Position numbers and translations under genes: made by a program
Assembly (NCBI GenBank): GCA_019347805.1
Contig: JAHWKR010000024.1
Span: forward strand, 1-45,267
Reading direction: 5' to 3'
Length of the DNA stretch: 45,267 nt
DNA from: Methanobacteriota archaeon
GTDB taxonomy: Archaea > Thermoplasmatota > E2 > JACPAO01 > JAHWKR01
Shown: positions 7,740-16,519 of the stretch, piece by piece
Layout of the letters: the number at the start of each line of letters is the position of its first letter
How positions within the stretch are numbered: position 1 is the stretch's first letter
Notes under the pieces: model-generated
Told to the model about the DNA's origin: nothing
Seen by the model: the letters and a program-made list of their open reading frames with translations, nothing else
The model's database searches: none

Positions 7740-9131
7740 CTAGACAGGCCATGCGACCGCTTCCGGCACCGGGACACCGTTCGTTTTCGCGGCGGCGAGC
7801 ACCCGGTCGACGATCTTGGCCGAGACGCCGGTGTAGGTGGCGTAGTCCATCGCCTGGTCGATGCCCTTGGCGCCGAGCCGTTTCTTGACCTCGGGGTCCG
7901 CCTTCAACTCCGCCCCCAGGTCGGTCCCTTTGTCGATGGCGCGCATGGCGGCGAGCCGCGTCGCCTCGTGGGCGTCCTGCCGGCCCATCCCCGCCTCGGT
8001 CAGCAGCACGGTGAACCGTTCGGCGAGGACGAGGCCTTGTGTTCGCTCCAGGTTGCGCTGCATGTTGTCCGGGAAGACGCGCAGTCCTTCGAAGACCTCG
8101 GCGGTCTTGACGAGGATCCAGTCGGTGAGGATGAGCGTGTGCGGGTTGAGGAACCGCTCGGCGCTGGAATTGGCCAGGTCGCGCTCGTGCCATTGCACGG
8201 CGTCCTCCATTGTGGGGATGATGTTGGCGCGGACGAGCCGTGACAGGCCGGAGACCTGCTCGGAGACGATCGGGTTCTGCTTGTGCGGCATGGCGCTCGA
8301 GCCGACCTGTTTCTTGGCGTCGAACGCCTCGCGCACCTCGTCGATCTCGCTGCGCTGCAGGTTGCGGACCTCGGTCGCGAACTTGGCGCAACTGGTGGCG
8401 ATGTTGGCCAGGAGTGCGAACATCTCGACGTAGCGGTCGCGCTGGACGATCTGTGTCGCGCCGAGTTCGGCGGTAAGGCCGAGGTCTTGCATCACCGCGT
8501 CCTGCAACTCGAGCGCGTCGTCGCCGAGGCCCGCGCCGGAACCGGTAGGGCCGACCATCTTGCCGACCGTCATGCGCGGCATGGTCTGGTCGAGCCGTTC
8601 GATGTGGCGCAACGTCTCCGACAGGAACACCGCCATCTTGAGGCCGAACGTGATGGGTGTCGCCATCTGCCCATGGGTGCGGCCGAGCATGACCGTGTCG
8701 CGGTGCTCCTTGGCGAGCCGGGCGAGCGCGACGCCGAGCCGGACGAGCGTCTCGCGCACGAGCGTCAAGGCCTCCTTGAACTGCAGGGCGTTCGCGGTGT
8801 CGATGATGTCGTAGCTCGTGGCACCGAGGTGGACGTAGCGGCCGGCGTCGCCGCATTGTTCGGAGAGCGCCTTGACGACCGCCATGAGGTCGTGGCGGAT
8901 CTCCGCCTCGATCTCCTTGACCCGCTCGATGCGTACGCGGCCGTCCGTGTTGCGCGCGACGCGCGAGACGGTGTCGGCGGCCTCCTGCGGGATGTGGCCG
9001 AGCCGGGCGTGGGCGCGTGTGAGGGCCGCCTCGACCTCGAGGAGGTAGCGCAGCCGGGACGCCTCAGAAAACAGCGTCTTCATCTCGGGGCGCCCGTAGC
9101 GGAAATCGAGGGGACAGACGAGCTCGCTCAT
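7740..9131 (-). CDS. purB: Adenylosuccinate lyase
   Basis: A 463-residue fumarase/aspartase-superfamily lyase that cleaves SAICAR in IMP synthesis and adenylosuccinate to AMP. The superfamily signature GSSAMPHKQNP, which holds the flexible catalytic loop, is intact. Also present are GATSYDIIDT and GRTHGQMATPITFGLKMA with the catalytic His. MSELVCPLDFRYG is the standard PurB opening. The length is normal for the archaeal/Bacillus type. The box CCCTTAACG about 30 bp upstream of the ATG indicates a leaderless transcript. No other purine genes lie in the window. Confidence 0.96.
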   Translation of the reverse strand: MSELVCPLDFRYGRPEMKTLFSEASRLRYLLEVEAALTRAHARLGHIPQEAADTVSRVARNTDGRVRIERVKEIEAEIRHDLMAVVKALSEQCGDAGRYVHLGATSYDIIDTANALQFKEALTLVRETLVRLGVALARLAKEHRDTVMLGRTHGQMATPITFGLKMAVFLSETLRHIERLDQTMPRMTVGKMVGPTGSGAGLGDDALELQDAVMQDLGLTAELGATQIVQRDRYVEMFALLANIATSCAKFATEVRNLQRSEIDEVREAFDAKKQVGSSAMPHKQNPIVSEQVSGLSRLVRANIIPTMEDAVQWHERDLANSSAERFLNPHTLILTDWILVKTAEVFEGLRVFPDNMQRNLERTQGLVLAERFTVLLTEAGMGRQDAHEATRLAAMRAIDKGTDLGAELKADPEVKKRLGAKGIDQAMDYATYTGVSAKIVDRVLAAAKTNGVPVPEAVAWPV

Positions 9132-9178
9132 GGACGGGGCGGCCGAGCGTCCGGTCGCCGTTAAGGGTTTCGGAGGGC

Positions 9179-10135
9179 TCAGAAGGCGGCGTCCACGGTG
9201 ATGAATCGCACCGGGTGCTCGAAGAGCTGTGTGGTGGCGAGCGCCTGGAGCCGCAGGGTCGCCGGGTCCGAGGTGACGGAGGTGAGGACCGTCTCCTTAT
9301 TGGCGCCCGCCGTGGTGGTCTCGTGGTTGCGGAGCTTGCCGTCGAACTCGTCCTGGTAGGAGACGTGGCCGGTGCCGGGCGTAAAAACGGCGAAGAAGGC
9401 CATGCGCTCCAAGGGTTTCAGGTCCTTCTCGAGTCCGGCGCCGAGTTGCGTCTCGGTGACGAGGTTGCCGCTCTCGATGACGTTGCCGGAGTCGAAGTCG
9501 GAGGGATGGAAGACCTTGCCGTCGTTGTCGTCGACGACGTCGGGCCCGAGCGAGACGGTGCCGAGGTCGTAGGCGACGGTGAGGTCGACGGCGAGCGTGG
9601 TGGCGTCGGGGATGGTGAGGAGGATCCAGTGGTCGCCTGCCGGGAGGCTCTGGTGGAAGATGGCACGGATCGTGGCCTGGTAGGCGCCGCTCGTGGGGTT
9701 GAGGACGATGTCCGAGGTCATGGTCCCGATGCGGGACTCGAAGGAGAGTTCCGGCTTGCCGAAGAAGGCGCCGTTGTGGTAGAGGATCTGGTCCTGGAAG
9801 ACGAGCGCGGTCACGAGCGCGGGGTCCTCCACCGTGCCTTGGTACTGGAACGCGATGCGCCATTCCCAGCCGACGATGTCGGCACCGGAGTCGACCGTGA
9901 GCGGGAAGACGAGCGTGTCGGCGAAGGCGTGGACGGCGATCTGGGTGGTGGGGAGGGCCTCGGCGTCTTCGCCGGAGCCGTCGAACCAGACCGGGCCTTC
10001 CTCCTGGTCGGCGGTCACGGTCATCCCGGCGGCGGTGGTGAGAAGGAGCAGGCTGGTGACGAGGCCGAAGACGACACGACGTCGCCTTCGCTGGCACGCA
10101 GCCACCCGCCGATTCCGCCAGGATCGGCAAGTCAT
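9179..10135 (-). CDS. Secreted protein of unknown function
   Basis: A 318-residue protein, not recognised. The N-terminus RRRRRVVFGLVTSLLLLTTAAG is a signal peptide, and the mature part is acidic and beta-rich by appearance, with no C-terminal anchor. The mature start EEGPVWFDGSGEDAEALPTT and later VAYDLGTVSLGPDVVDDNDG have the look of extracellular beta-sandwich proteins. The reading frame stays open upstream to 10963, but that part is antisense to, and a shadow of, the beta-propeller gene. ATG 10135 with TATA-like CCCTTAAGTG about 27 bp upstream (positions 10158-10167) fixes the true start. Confidence 0.78.
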   Translation of the reverse strand: MTCRSWRNRRVAACQRRRRRVVFGLVTSLLLLTTAAGMTVTADQEEGPVWFDGSGEDAEALPTTQIAVHAFADTLVFPLTVDSGADIVGWEWRIAFQYQGTVEDPALVTALVFQDQILYHNGAFFGKPELSFESRIGTMTSDIVLNPTSGAYQATIRAIFHQSLPAGDHWILLTIPDATTLAVDLTVAYDLGTVSLGPDVVDDNDGKVFHPSDFDSGNVIESGNLVTETQLGAGLEKDLKPLERMAFFAVFTPGTGHVSYQDEFDGKLRNHETTTAGANKETVLTSVTSDPATLRLQALATTQLFEHPVRFITVDAAF

Positions 10136-10283
10136 CGACCCAGAAGTGAATCTTGTGCACTTAAGGGTAGCGGGGGCATCTGGGAGGGGTCCGGGGTCTT
10201 CGCGTGATTGTTGGCAAGTTGTCAGTATATTGTCAGCCCACGACCAGTGAGCGTCGCGTCGGTGGCCCCGGGGCGGACCCGCC

Positions 10284-11171
10284 TCACCCGATGAAGCGGA
10301 TGGCACCCGGATTGTGCCCCGCGTCCCAGGTGTGCCGGACCCGCTCCTCCGGCACCTCCACGACCGAGATGGAATCGCTCCCCGAGTTGGCGACATAGGC
10401 GGTCTTCCCCGCTCGCGCGAGCGCCATCGACACCGGCTCCAAGCCCACCGGCACCGGCGGGCTCGCTGCCCCCGTCGCGAGGTCGACCACGAAGAGGCTC
10501 CCCGCGGCCCGCGCCAAGACGAACGCCTGGTCCCGATAGGGATGCGTGGCGACATCCACCGGCCCCTCCCCCACCTTCGCCCCGCTCTCCGTCCGGGCCG
10601 ACTCCGGGTCGAAGAGCACACATCGGGCCGGCTTGCGCAGACCGACGACGAGCCGCCGGTTGTCCCGCGCCAAAGCGACCGCCCCCGGATGCCCCTCCAG
10701 CGCCACTTCGTCCAGCACCTTGCCCAGACGCGCATCGACCCGAAGGACCAGATCGCGCTCGGGGGCCGCGAACCAGATGCGGTCCCCGACCGGCGACATC
10801 GCCGCCGCCTGCGCCACACGCCCCCCCAGGTCGACGGTGCGCCGCACCGCCCCAGAACCGGCATCGACCACATAGGCCGTCCCCTCCGCACCGACCACGA
10901 ACAAAGTGCGGCCGTCCGAAAGGACACAGACACCCGCCGGCTCCTCCAGGCCCTCGGGCGCAAGACGCGCCGTCTCCTTCATGCGAACCAGATCGATGAC
11001 CGAGACCGACCCTTCCGTCGCGCTCGTCACATAGCCGAACTTGCCGTTCTTGGCGATGCCGATGCCCTGGGGCGAGCCGCCCACCTTGACCGTCTCGAGG
11101 CGCTTGCGCGTCGTCGCGTCGAAGAAGGTGACACTGCCATCCAACGTGTTCGCCACAAGGACCCGGGGCAC
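10284..11171 (-). CDS. YVTN-type beta-propeller protein
   Basis: A 295-residue propeller of about seven blades. Repeats recur with the pattern VLVANTLDGSVTFFDATT, GYVTSATEGSVSVIDL, LFVVGAEGTAYVVDA and AYVANSGSDSISVVEV, as in YVTN/surface-layer propellers and cytochrome D1-like folds. Such proteins usually bind ligands or partners at the cell surface. The chosen start is a GTG at 11171, 22 bp after the upstream lipoprotein gene, because the propeller begins at once after it. The frame is open to an ATG at 11273, which would overlap the lipoprotein gene by 80 bp and add non-propeller residues. No signal peptide is visible with either start, so export is not shown. It is probably co-transcribed with the lipoprotein. 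Confidence 0.8.
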   Translation of the reverse strand: MPRVLVANTLDGSVTFFDATTRKRLETVKVGGSPQGIGIAKNGKFGYVTSATEGSVSVIDLVRMKETARLAPEGLEEPAGVCVLSDGRTLFVVGAEGTAYVVDAGSGAVRRTVDLGGRVAQAAAMSPVGDRIWFAAPERDLVLRVDARLGKVLDEVALEGHPGAVALARDNRRLVVGLRKPARCVLFDPESARTESGAKVGEGPVDVATHPYRDQAFVLARAAGSLFVVDLATGAASPPVPVGLEPVSMALARAGKTAYVANSGSDSISVVEVPEERVRHTWDAGHNPGAIRFIG

Positions 11172-11193
11172 ACACCGACAGCCGGGCGACAGG

Positions 11194-12807
11194 TCAAGGC
11201 AGTTGCGGCGCCGTCCCTGGGGCCGTCGGGACAGGCCAAAGGTCGTCCTCAGGCTCGTCATCGGTCTCCGCAAGGTCGTCGAGGTCGACCGTATAGAACC
11301 GGAGCGTCAGCTCGCCCGCACCCGAGGTCGCCGAGACGAGGACGTCGTAGCCGCCGCCGTCCAAGAGGCGCGGGTCCCCCGAAAGCGACCCCAAGAGCGG
11401 AGGTCGGCAACAGCCATCCCCCGGCTCGTGCCCGTACCCGACCGCATGGGCGACCCCCGCACGGTCGCGCTCCAGCCGCACCACGACATCGGTCGCCGTC
11501 GACGAAAAGTCCGGCGAGACGTGCCAAGCGAGGACCGGCCCCGGGAGCGACACCATGTCGACGCTCCCCGTGTGGCCACCGCGGCCGCCGATATCGACCT
11601 CAACATCGACCCGTTCCGCCTTGACCGTCCGCAGCGTCGCGTCCGCCGGTGCCGCCCCGACCACGACCGCCTCGAGCCGGACGCCCCCGTCGTTGACGAG
11701 GATGAGCGTGCGCTCGACATCGGCCCCAGCCGCCTTGCCGAGCGGAAGACCGGTCGGACCCGCGAGCGTCCCCCAGGAGACACGGGTCCCGTCTTGGTCA
11801 TAGAGGCGGAACGCCGGCGGAGCCCGTCGTTCATCATGTTCCGGGACCAGCACCAGGTCGGCACCGGCCGGAAGCGTCAAGACGGCCGCCAAGCGCGGCT
11901 CCAACGCGCCGGAGAGAAGGGTCTCCTCACGGCCCGGCTCCGGCACCGGTCCTGCGGTGACGAGCGGGAGATGTGTCTTCGGTACGGACAGCGTCCACAC
12001 GAACGCGTCGACCGAACCCTGGCCGCTGAGATGCCACTCCGCGTCGTCGCCGAGCCGCTCCGGCCGCAGGCGCGTATGGCGCGGCGGGTCCAGGAACATC
12101 TCCATGAACGTGAAGCCCTCAAGACCACCGGGGGTGCGCACGAGCATCTCGTCCCGCGCCTCGTCGACGACCGTGCCGTTCGAGCGCAACGTCAGACGCA
12201 TCTCCGTGCCGGTACCGATCATCGACACCCACGACACCGCCGGCGCGTCCGGCAAGAGGAACGCTCCCGCCTCGCCCAACGTCGCCGGTGCATCGAGCCA
12301 TGAACCGCGCAGGTGGCGGCGCTCCAACACCTCAGGCAGCGGGAACAAGGAAAGCGACGTCACGTCGCCCTCGCTCTCCACCTCGATGGGGGGTAGCTCC
12401 ATCCCACCATAACGGACGACACGATAGAGACCAGGAGCGGGCGCGGGATCGTGGAAGAGGAGACCCGGTGCGGGCGCCGCCGCCGCCACTAGACCATCCG
12501 GTGTGGACGTGACAAGCCGGGCACCGTCCGGTGCGAAGAGAGTCACCATCGGAGGCAAGCGGTCGAAAAGATGCCCCCCCGCGAGCCCTTCTTCCGTACC
12601 GTTTCCGCCACGGAGGAGGCGCAACCCTGTCGCGTCCTCGGGCACCACGAAGCCGTACGTGCGGTCCCTTCCCGTCGCCGCTTCCGCCAATGCCGTCCAA
12701 GCCGTCGGCTCGGGTGCGGGCGGCGCCGCTTCCTCCTCGACCGGGAACGCGATGCACCCGGAGAGGACCGGAAGGGCCATGCAGAGCGCCAGGAGGAGGA
12801 CGCGCAT
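11194..12807 (-). CDS. Large lipoprotein of unknown function
   Basis: A 537-residue lipid-anchored extracellular protein. The N-terminus MRVLLLALCMALPVLSGC ends in a lipobox, so Cys18 should be modified and tethered to the membrane. The mature region starts with a Pro/Glu/Ala-rich linker and then shows repeated beta-rich stretches (PAPGLYRVVRYGG, LPAGADLVLVPEHDE, GGYDVLVSATSGAGELTLRFY) like bacterial pre-peptidase C-terminal or galactose-binding-like domains, though no family can be named with confidence. The TATA-like GGTTTAATACG about 29 bp upstream of the ATG indicates a leaderless start. The beta-propeller gene follows 22 bp downstream, suggesting that the two work together on the cell surface. 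Confidence 0.8.
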   Translation of the reverse strand: MRVLLLALCMALPVLSGCIAFPVEEEAAPPAPEPTAWTALAEAATGRDRTYGFVVPEDATGLRLLRGGNGTEEGLAGGHLFDRLPPMVTLFAPDGARLVTSTPDGLVAAAAPAPGLLFHDPAPAPGLYRVVRYGGMELPPIEVESEGDVTSLSLFPLPEVLERRHLRGSWLDAPATLGEAGAFLLPDAPAVSWVSMIGTGTEMRLTLRSNGTVVDEARDEMLVRTPGGLEGFTFMEMFLDPPRHTRLRPERLGDDAEWHLSGQGSVDAFVWTLSVPKTHLPLVTAGPVPEPGREETLLSGALEPRLAAVLTLPAGADLVLVPEHDERRAPPAFRLYDQDGTRVSWGTLAGPTGLPLGKAAGADVERTLILVNDGGVRLEAVVVGAAPADATLRTVKAERVDVEVDIGGRGGHTGSVDMVSLPGPVLAWHVSPDFSSTATDVVVRLERDRAGVAHAVGYGHEPGDGCCRPPLLGSLSGDPRLLDGGGYDVLVSATSGAGELTLRFYTVDLDDLAETDDEPEDDLWPVPTAPGTAPQLP

Positions 12808-12916
12808 CGCTCAAGACGAGGCCGACTTCCACGTATTAAACCCCTATGGTGGTCCGGTCGAACAGACCCCTAGTGGTCGTGCGGGACGCCGGTGGCGCGC
12901 GGTTGAGGCGGACGGC

Positions 12917-13984
12917 TCAGCGGGAAAGGACCTCTGGAGCCGCCCTGATGCCGAGCCCCGGCCGCTCGGACGCCTTGAGAACGCCGTCCTCGAGGAACGG
13001 TTCCACCGGCACGACCGGTTCCTCGGCCAATAGCCATGCGCCGTCCAGGTCGGCCCAGGCGACACGACCCGCGAGCTGGAGCGCGAGCGCGATGCCCGCC
13101 CAGGTCTCGACGAAACAGCCCACCATCACCTTGAGACCTTGCCGGTCCGCTTCGTCGACGACATCAAGACCGGCACGCAGACCACCCGCTTTCTGCAGCT
13201 TCAGGACCACACCATGCGCCAGCCGATCTTCGCCGATCCGCTTGACGTCGGGGGCACCATGAGCCGCTTCGTCGAGAAGATGCGCCACCCCTTCGTCTTC
13301 AGCGGCAAGCGTGAGCGCCCGCAGGTCGCCCGGCCTGGCATCGCGCGGAAGCGGCTGCTCGAGCACCTCGACGTCGCACTCCGCCAAGACCGGGAGCAGC
13401 CGCTCCGTAGTGGTGAGATTCCAGCCTTCGTTGGCGTCGACACGCAACGGCACACCGCCCGCGACCTCGTGCACCGCGCGGATGCGCGCGATGTCCGCCT
13501 CCGCTTGGCCTTCGCCGAGCTTGACCTTGAGCGTCCGGAAACCGGCCGCACGATGCCCTTGTGCCTCGCGCGCCATCTCCTCCGGCCGACCGAGGCTCAC
13601 CGTCGCGGTGGTAGGGATCTCCGGCCGCGGCAGGCCGAGCGCGCGCCAAAGTGGCTCTTCCCGCCGCGTCGACCAAAGGTCGAGAAGCGCCCCGTCGAGG
13701 GCGCAGCGTACCGGCGACGGAAGATCCGGGAGCGGAAGCGGTGGCGCGGCGTCACCCGATCTGGACCGGGGTCCGAGCGCGCTTTTGGCGCGGCCGAGTT
13801 CCGCCTCGACCTCGTCCGCCCCGACGCCGACCACGCGGCGGCTCGGCACCGCCTCCCCCAGACCCACTTTCCCATCCATCGTCGCTTGGACGACGAAGGT
13901 GTCGTTGGTCGCCGTCGTGTCGCCCGAGATGACGAACCGCCCCGAACGATAGGGGATGTGCAGTCGGGACCAGGTCAGTTCCAT
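12917..13984 (-). CDS. dgcA: Enolase-superfamily racemase/epimerase, DgcA-like
   Basis: A 355-residue member of the muconate-lactonizing/dipeptide-epimerase branch of the enolase superfamily. The KxK acid-base pair lies in FRTLKVKLG, and the metal ligands are in RVDANEGW, EVLEQPLP and HLLDEAA. The second catalytic Lys lies in VVLKLQKAGG. This geometry allows 1,1-proton transfer, as in L-Ala-D/L-Glu epimerase or N-acetyl-amino acid racemase. The upstream gene, 7 bp away, belongs to the DUF1611/DgcN family, and dgcN-dgcA pairs are known to convert D-glutamate through N-acetyl-D-glutamate to the L form. The racemase role here is inferred from that pairing; dipeptide epimerase is the alternative. 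AGGTGG precedes the ATG, fitting translational coupling. Confidence 0.82.
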   Translation of the reverse strand: MELTWSRLHIPYRSGRFVISGDTTATNDTFVVQATMDGKVGLGEAVPSRRVVGVGADEVEAELGRAKSALGPRSRSGDAAPPLPLPDLPSPVRCALDGALLDLWSTRREEPLWRALGLPRPEIPTTATVSLGRPEEMAREAQGHRAAGFRTLKVKLGEGQAEADIARIRAVHEVAGGVPLRVDANEGWNLTTTERLLPVLAECDVEVLEQPLPRDARPGDLRALTLAAEDEGVAHLLDEAAHGAPDVKRIGEDRLAHGVVLKLQKAGGLRAGLDVVDEADRQGLKVMVGCFVETWAGIALALQLAGRVAWADLDGAWLLAEEPVVPVEPFLEDGVLKASERPGLGIRAAPEVLSR

Positions 13985-13991
13985 GTTCCAC

Positions 13992-15233
13992 CTACGCCTG
14001 TATGCCCGTCGCCTTGCCGTAGCGGAGCTTGGGGACGCGCTTACCGCGCGGCGTCTCGCCGATCATCTCGACGATGCGCTCGACAAAGAGCTTGGCGGAG
14101 ACCCGCACCGGGTCGACGCACGGCACACCGAGCAGTGCCTCGACGCGCCGCGTCGCCTCGACATATTCGTCCTCAGGGATGCCCGGGGTGGCGATCGCGA
14201 CCCCCGCGAGCCGCGTCGGGTGCACCGGCTTGGCGAGCATGAGGTTGAGCTCCACCTCTTCATCGAGCGGCAAGATGTAGAACGCCTCCCCGTCCGTCTT
14301 GTAGACCTTCTCGGTGCGGTCCCAGACATGGCAGAGGACGATGAGGTCGGGCCGCGACCCATGCAGGAGGCCGAGACTGACACCGGAATAGGCGGGATGG
14401 GACAACGCACCCTGGCCTTCGACGAAGATGATGTCCGGTGTGTCCGCGGTGGGGCCGAACGCGTCGTCGAGCCTCGCTGCGGCCATCACTTGGCGCTCCG
14501 TCTCGCCTGCCGTGAAATCCGACACCGTGCGGTCGATGGGCGCACCGGCGTCGGGCGAGAGCAGGCGTCCCGTCTGGCCGGTCGCCACCCAAGCCGCCCG
14601 CAGACCCATTCTTTTCGCCGCGTCGACCAGTTCGACCGTCGTCGTCATCTTGCCGGAGCGACAATCGGTGCCGACCAGCAAGACGACCGGGACGGGATTG
14701 CGGCGACCGACACCTGATGCGGCGACCGGCGGCTCGGGCGTGCGACGAAGGTCGACAAGCGGCACGGCGTTCTTTTTCGCGCGCGCGGCGATCTCCGGGT
14801 CGTCCGCGAGGAACCGGTGGAGACCGGCAAGGACCGGGATGCCCGCATCGATCGCGGTCTCGATGTCGGCGCGCCAACTCCCGTCGAGGCCGCCCCCTTC
14901 GGGTGCGATGCCGATGAGGAACCGCGTCGGTGGCTCGTCCAGGTGCCCGAGGGCTTCCTCCAGCGAGGCGAAGACCGGCGTCATGGGCCGCCGCTTGCGG
15001 TCGGGATGGGCCGGGTCGGCCGAGAAGCGCGCACCGGCGTCGGGGCCGACATGGTCGCGGTCGATGATGCAGGAGACCCGGGCGGGGCAGTAGCGCCAGA
15101 CGGCGACCGCGGTCTTGGCCGAGAACGCGCCATGCCATTCGCCGTGCGTGAGCACCGCCACACGGTCCTCGGGTCTCAGCCATCGGTCCTGAGGGAGCCG
15201 CGGCAGGTCTGGGTCGTCGGCGTGCTGGGGCAT
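13992..15233 (-). CDS. dgcN: DUF1611 / DgcN-like D-amino acid N-acetyltransferase
   Basis: A 413-residue DUF1611-family protein. The N-terminal domain (about 1-170) leads into a P-loop-like segment, VGTDCRSGKMTTTVEL, then WVATGQTG, IIFVEGQGALSHPAYSG and a C-terminal domain ending near KLRYG. Characterised relatives (DgcN) N-acetylate D-glutamate and are encoded beside the racemase DgcA, the arrangement seen here. The P-loop resembles that of dethiobiotin-synthetase-like folds. ATG 15233 starts the conserved part; the frame stays open to 15563, but that extension overlaps the divergent lipoprotein promoter and start and lacks conservation. Which D-amino acid is used, and whether it comes from environmental peptidoglycan, is not shown. 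Confidence 0.82.
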   Translation of the reverse strand: MPQHADDPDLPRLPQDRWLRPEDRVAVLTHGEWHGAFSAKTAVAVWRYCPARVSCIIDRDHVGPDAGARFSADPAHPDRKRRPMTPVFASLEEALGHLDEPPTRFLIGIAPEGGGLDGSWRADIETAIDAGIPVLAGLHRFLADDPEIAARAKKNAVPLVDLRRTPEPPVAASGVGRRNPVPVVLLVGTDCRSGKMTTTVELVDAAKRMGLRAAWVATGQTGRLLSPDAGAPIDRTVSDFTAGETERQVMAAARLDDAFGPTADTPDIIFVEGQGALSHPAYSGVSLGLLHGSRPDLIVLCHVWDRTEKVYKTDGEAFYILPLDEEVELNLMLAKPVHPTRLAGVAIATPGIPEDEYVEATRRVEALLGVPCVDPVRVSAKLFVERIVEMIGETPRGKRVPKLRYGKATGIQA

Positions 15234-15484
15234 CGGACGGCGCCGCAGAGCGGCGGACGACTCTTGAAGGTTCGTTCCCGGGTGTCTCCGTCGATGCCGA
15301 TGACCCGATGCGCACCGATCGCTTTCAAAGGTCTCGTTCCCTGCGTCCCGTTCCGCCGTCCCCGTACAACTTCCACTGTACGAGCGGGGGATGCTGTACA
15401 CAGTTCTTGCCCGGAAACGCCGCCAAGGCCGCGGTGCCACGGCAAAAGCCATAAACAGACAAGCCTTCCAAGATGACGATCGGC

Positions 15485-16408
15485 ATGTCGCGTCCAGTCC
15501 TTGTGATGAGCATACTTCTTGTCGGCCTCGCCCTCTCCGGGTGCATCGGCGGCGAGGACACACAGACCCCGCCCACGAACACGGACGACGGGATGACCGC
15601 CGACGACGCCGTGGCGACGGAGAACACCGGCAGTGTCACAGGTAAGGTCGTCACCGCGGCGTTGGAACCTGTCGAAGGCGCCTTCATCACGCTCATCAAG
15701 GGCGGTCTGGAACCGCTCGAGACGCAGACGCGTGCAGACGGGACCTACACGCTCAACGAGATCCCGCCCGGCACGTACATCGCCCAGTTCTCCAAGGGGA
15801 CCTACAAAGAGGTCGCGCGCAGCGTGCAGATCGAGGCGAACAAGGTCCTCGAGGTCAACACGCAGATCGAGAAGCTGTCTGATGCGGAACTCGGGCTCGT
15901 CTACACCGACGGCCCCAATTCGATGAACGGTTTCCTCGGCTGCGGGGCAGGGGTCGCGGTCAACGACACGACGCGGGAACGCGGTGCCTCGCTGAATCCC
16001 TGCTTCTATGACGAGAACTCGAAGAACGTCTTCGAGTTCGAGGTCGGCGAAGGGCTCAAGACGCTCCTTGTCGGTCTGACCTGGAGCCCGGCGGGCGGCG
16101 TCTCCGGTGAGCGGCTCAACATCGGCGTCGAGACCAACGAGACCGAAGAGAACCTCATCACGCCGAAATACACGTACGCCAAGCAGACCGATCGGCCGGA
16201 CATCATCCTCCGGATCGACGAGGACGACATCACCGACGCGGACTGGGCATGGTCCAACATCACCGGCAGCCAGACGATCCAGGTGCGTGTCTTCCCCGGC
16301 ATGTCGAACCCGCCGACCGCCATCTACCAACAGACCTTCACCGTCTGGTGGCAGGCGTGGTACAACGGCGAGGCGCCCGAGGACACGAGCCCCATCCCGG
16401 ACCAGTAG
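15485..16408 (+). CDS. Lipoprotein with carboxypeptidase-regulatory-like domain (array copy 1)
   Basis: A 307-residue lipoprotein, first of three tandem paralogues. The signal peptide ends in LALSGC, with Cys20 the lipid site. An acidic Thr/Asp linker leads to a CarboxypepD_reg-like beta-sandwich (GSVTGKVVTAALEPVEG, then DGTYTLNEIPPGTY). A second conserved domain has NGFLGCGAG, LLVGLTWSPAGG and the terminal YQQTFTVWWQAWYNG...SPIPDQ. The CarboxypepD_reg fold is a display or adhesion scaffold, not a peptidase. ATG 15485 gives a signal peptide as short as in the two sister copies; an in-frame ATG 12 bp upstream is possible. It is divergent from the dgcN gene. Confidence 0.83.
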   Translation: MSRPVLVMSILLVGLALSGCIGGEDTQTPPTNTDDGMTADDAVATENTGSVTGKVVTAALEPVEGAFITLIKGGLEPLETQTRADGTYTLNEIPPGTYIAQFSKGTYKEVARSVQIEANKVLEVNTQIEKLSDAELGLVYTDGPNSMNGFLGCGAGVAVNDTTRERGASLNPCFYDENSKNVFEFEVGEGLKTLLVGLTWSPAGGVSGERLNIGVETNETEENLITPKYTYAKQTDRPDIILRIDEDDITDADWAWSNITGSQTIQVRVFPGMSNPPTAIYQQTFTVWWQAWYNGEAPEDTSPIPDQ

Positions 16409-16489
16409 TCCGGCCGTCTTCTCCACCTTCCTCTCTCCTCTCTTTTCAGGTCTTGTGGGCCTTTTCCGTCTATCTGATGGCCAAATAGC

Positions 16490-16498
16490 TTGAAATAG
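16490..16498 (+). promoter_or_regulatory. TATA box TTGAAATAG of lipoprotein copy 2
   Basis: TTGAAATAG begins 30 bp before the GTG start at 16520. The same nine bases occur at 17494-17502 at an equal distance before the third lipoprotein, so both genes probably have their own leaderless transcripts. Confidence 0.6.
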
Positions 16499-16519
16499 TC
16501 ACACTCCCAGGACCGCCGC

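Noticed and set aside
13992..15563. Longer form of the DgcN-like gene
   Set aside because: The extra 110 codons overlap the promoter and start of the divergent lipoprotein and carry Arg-rich shadow-like sequence.
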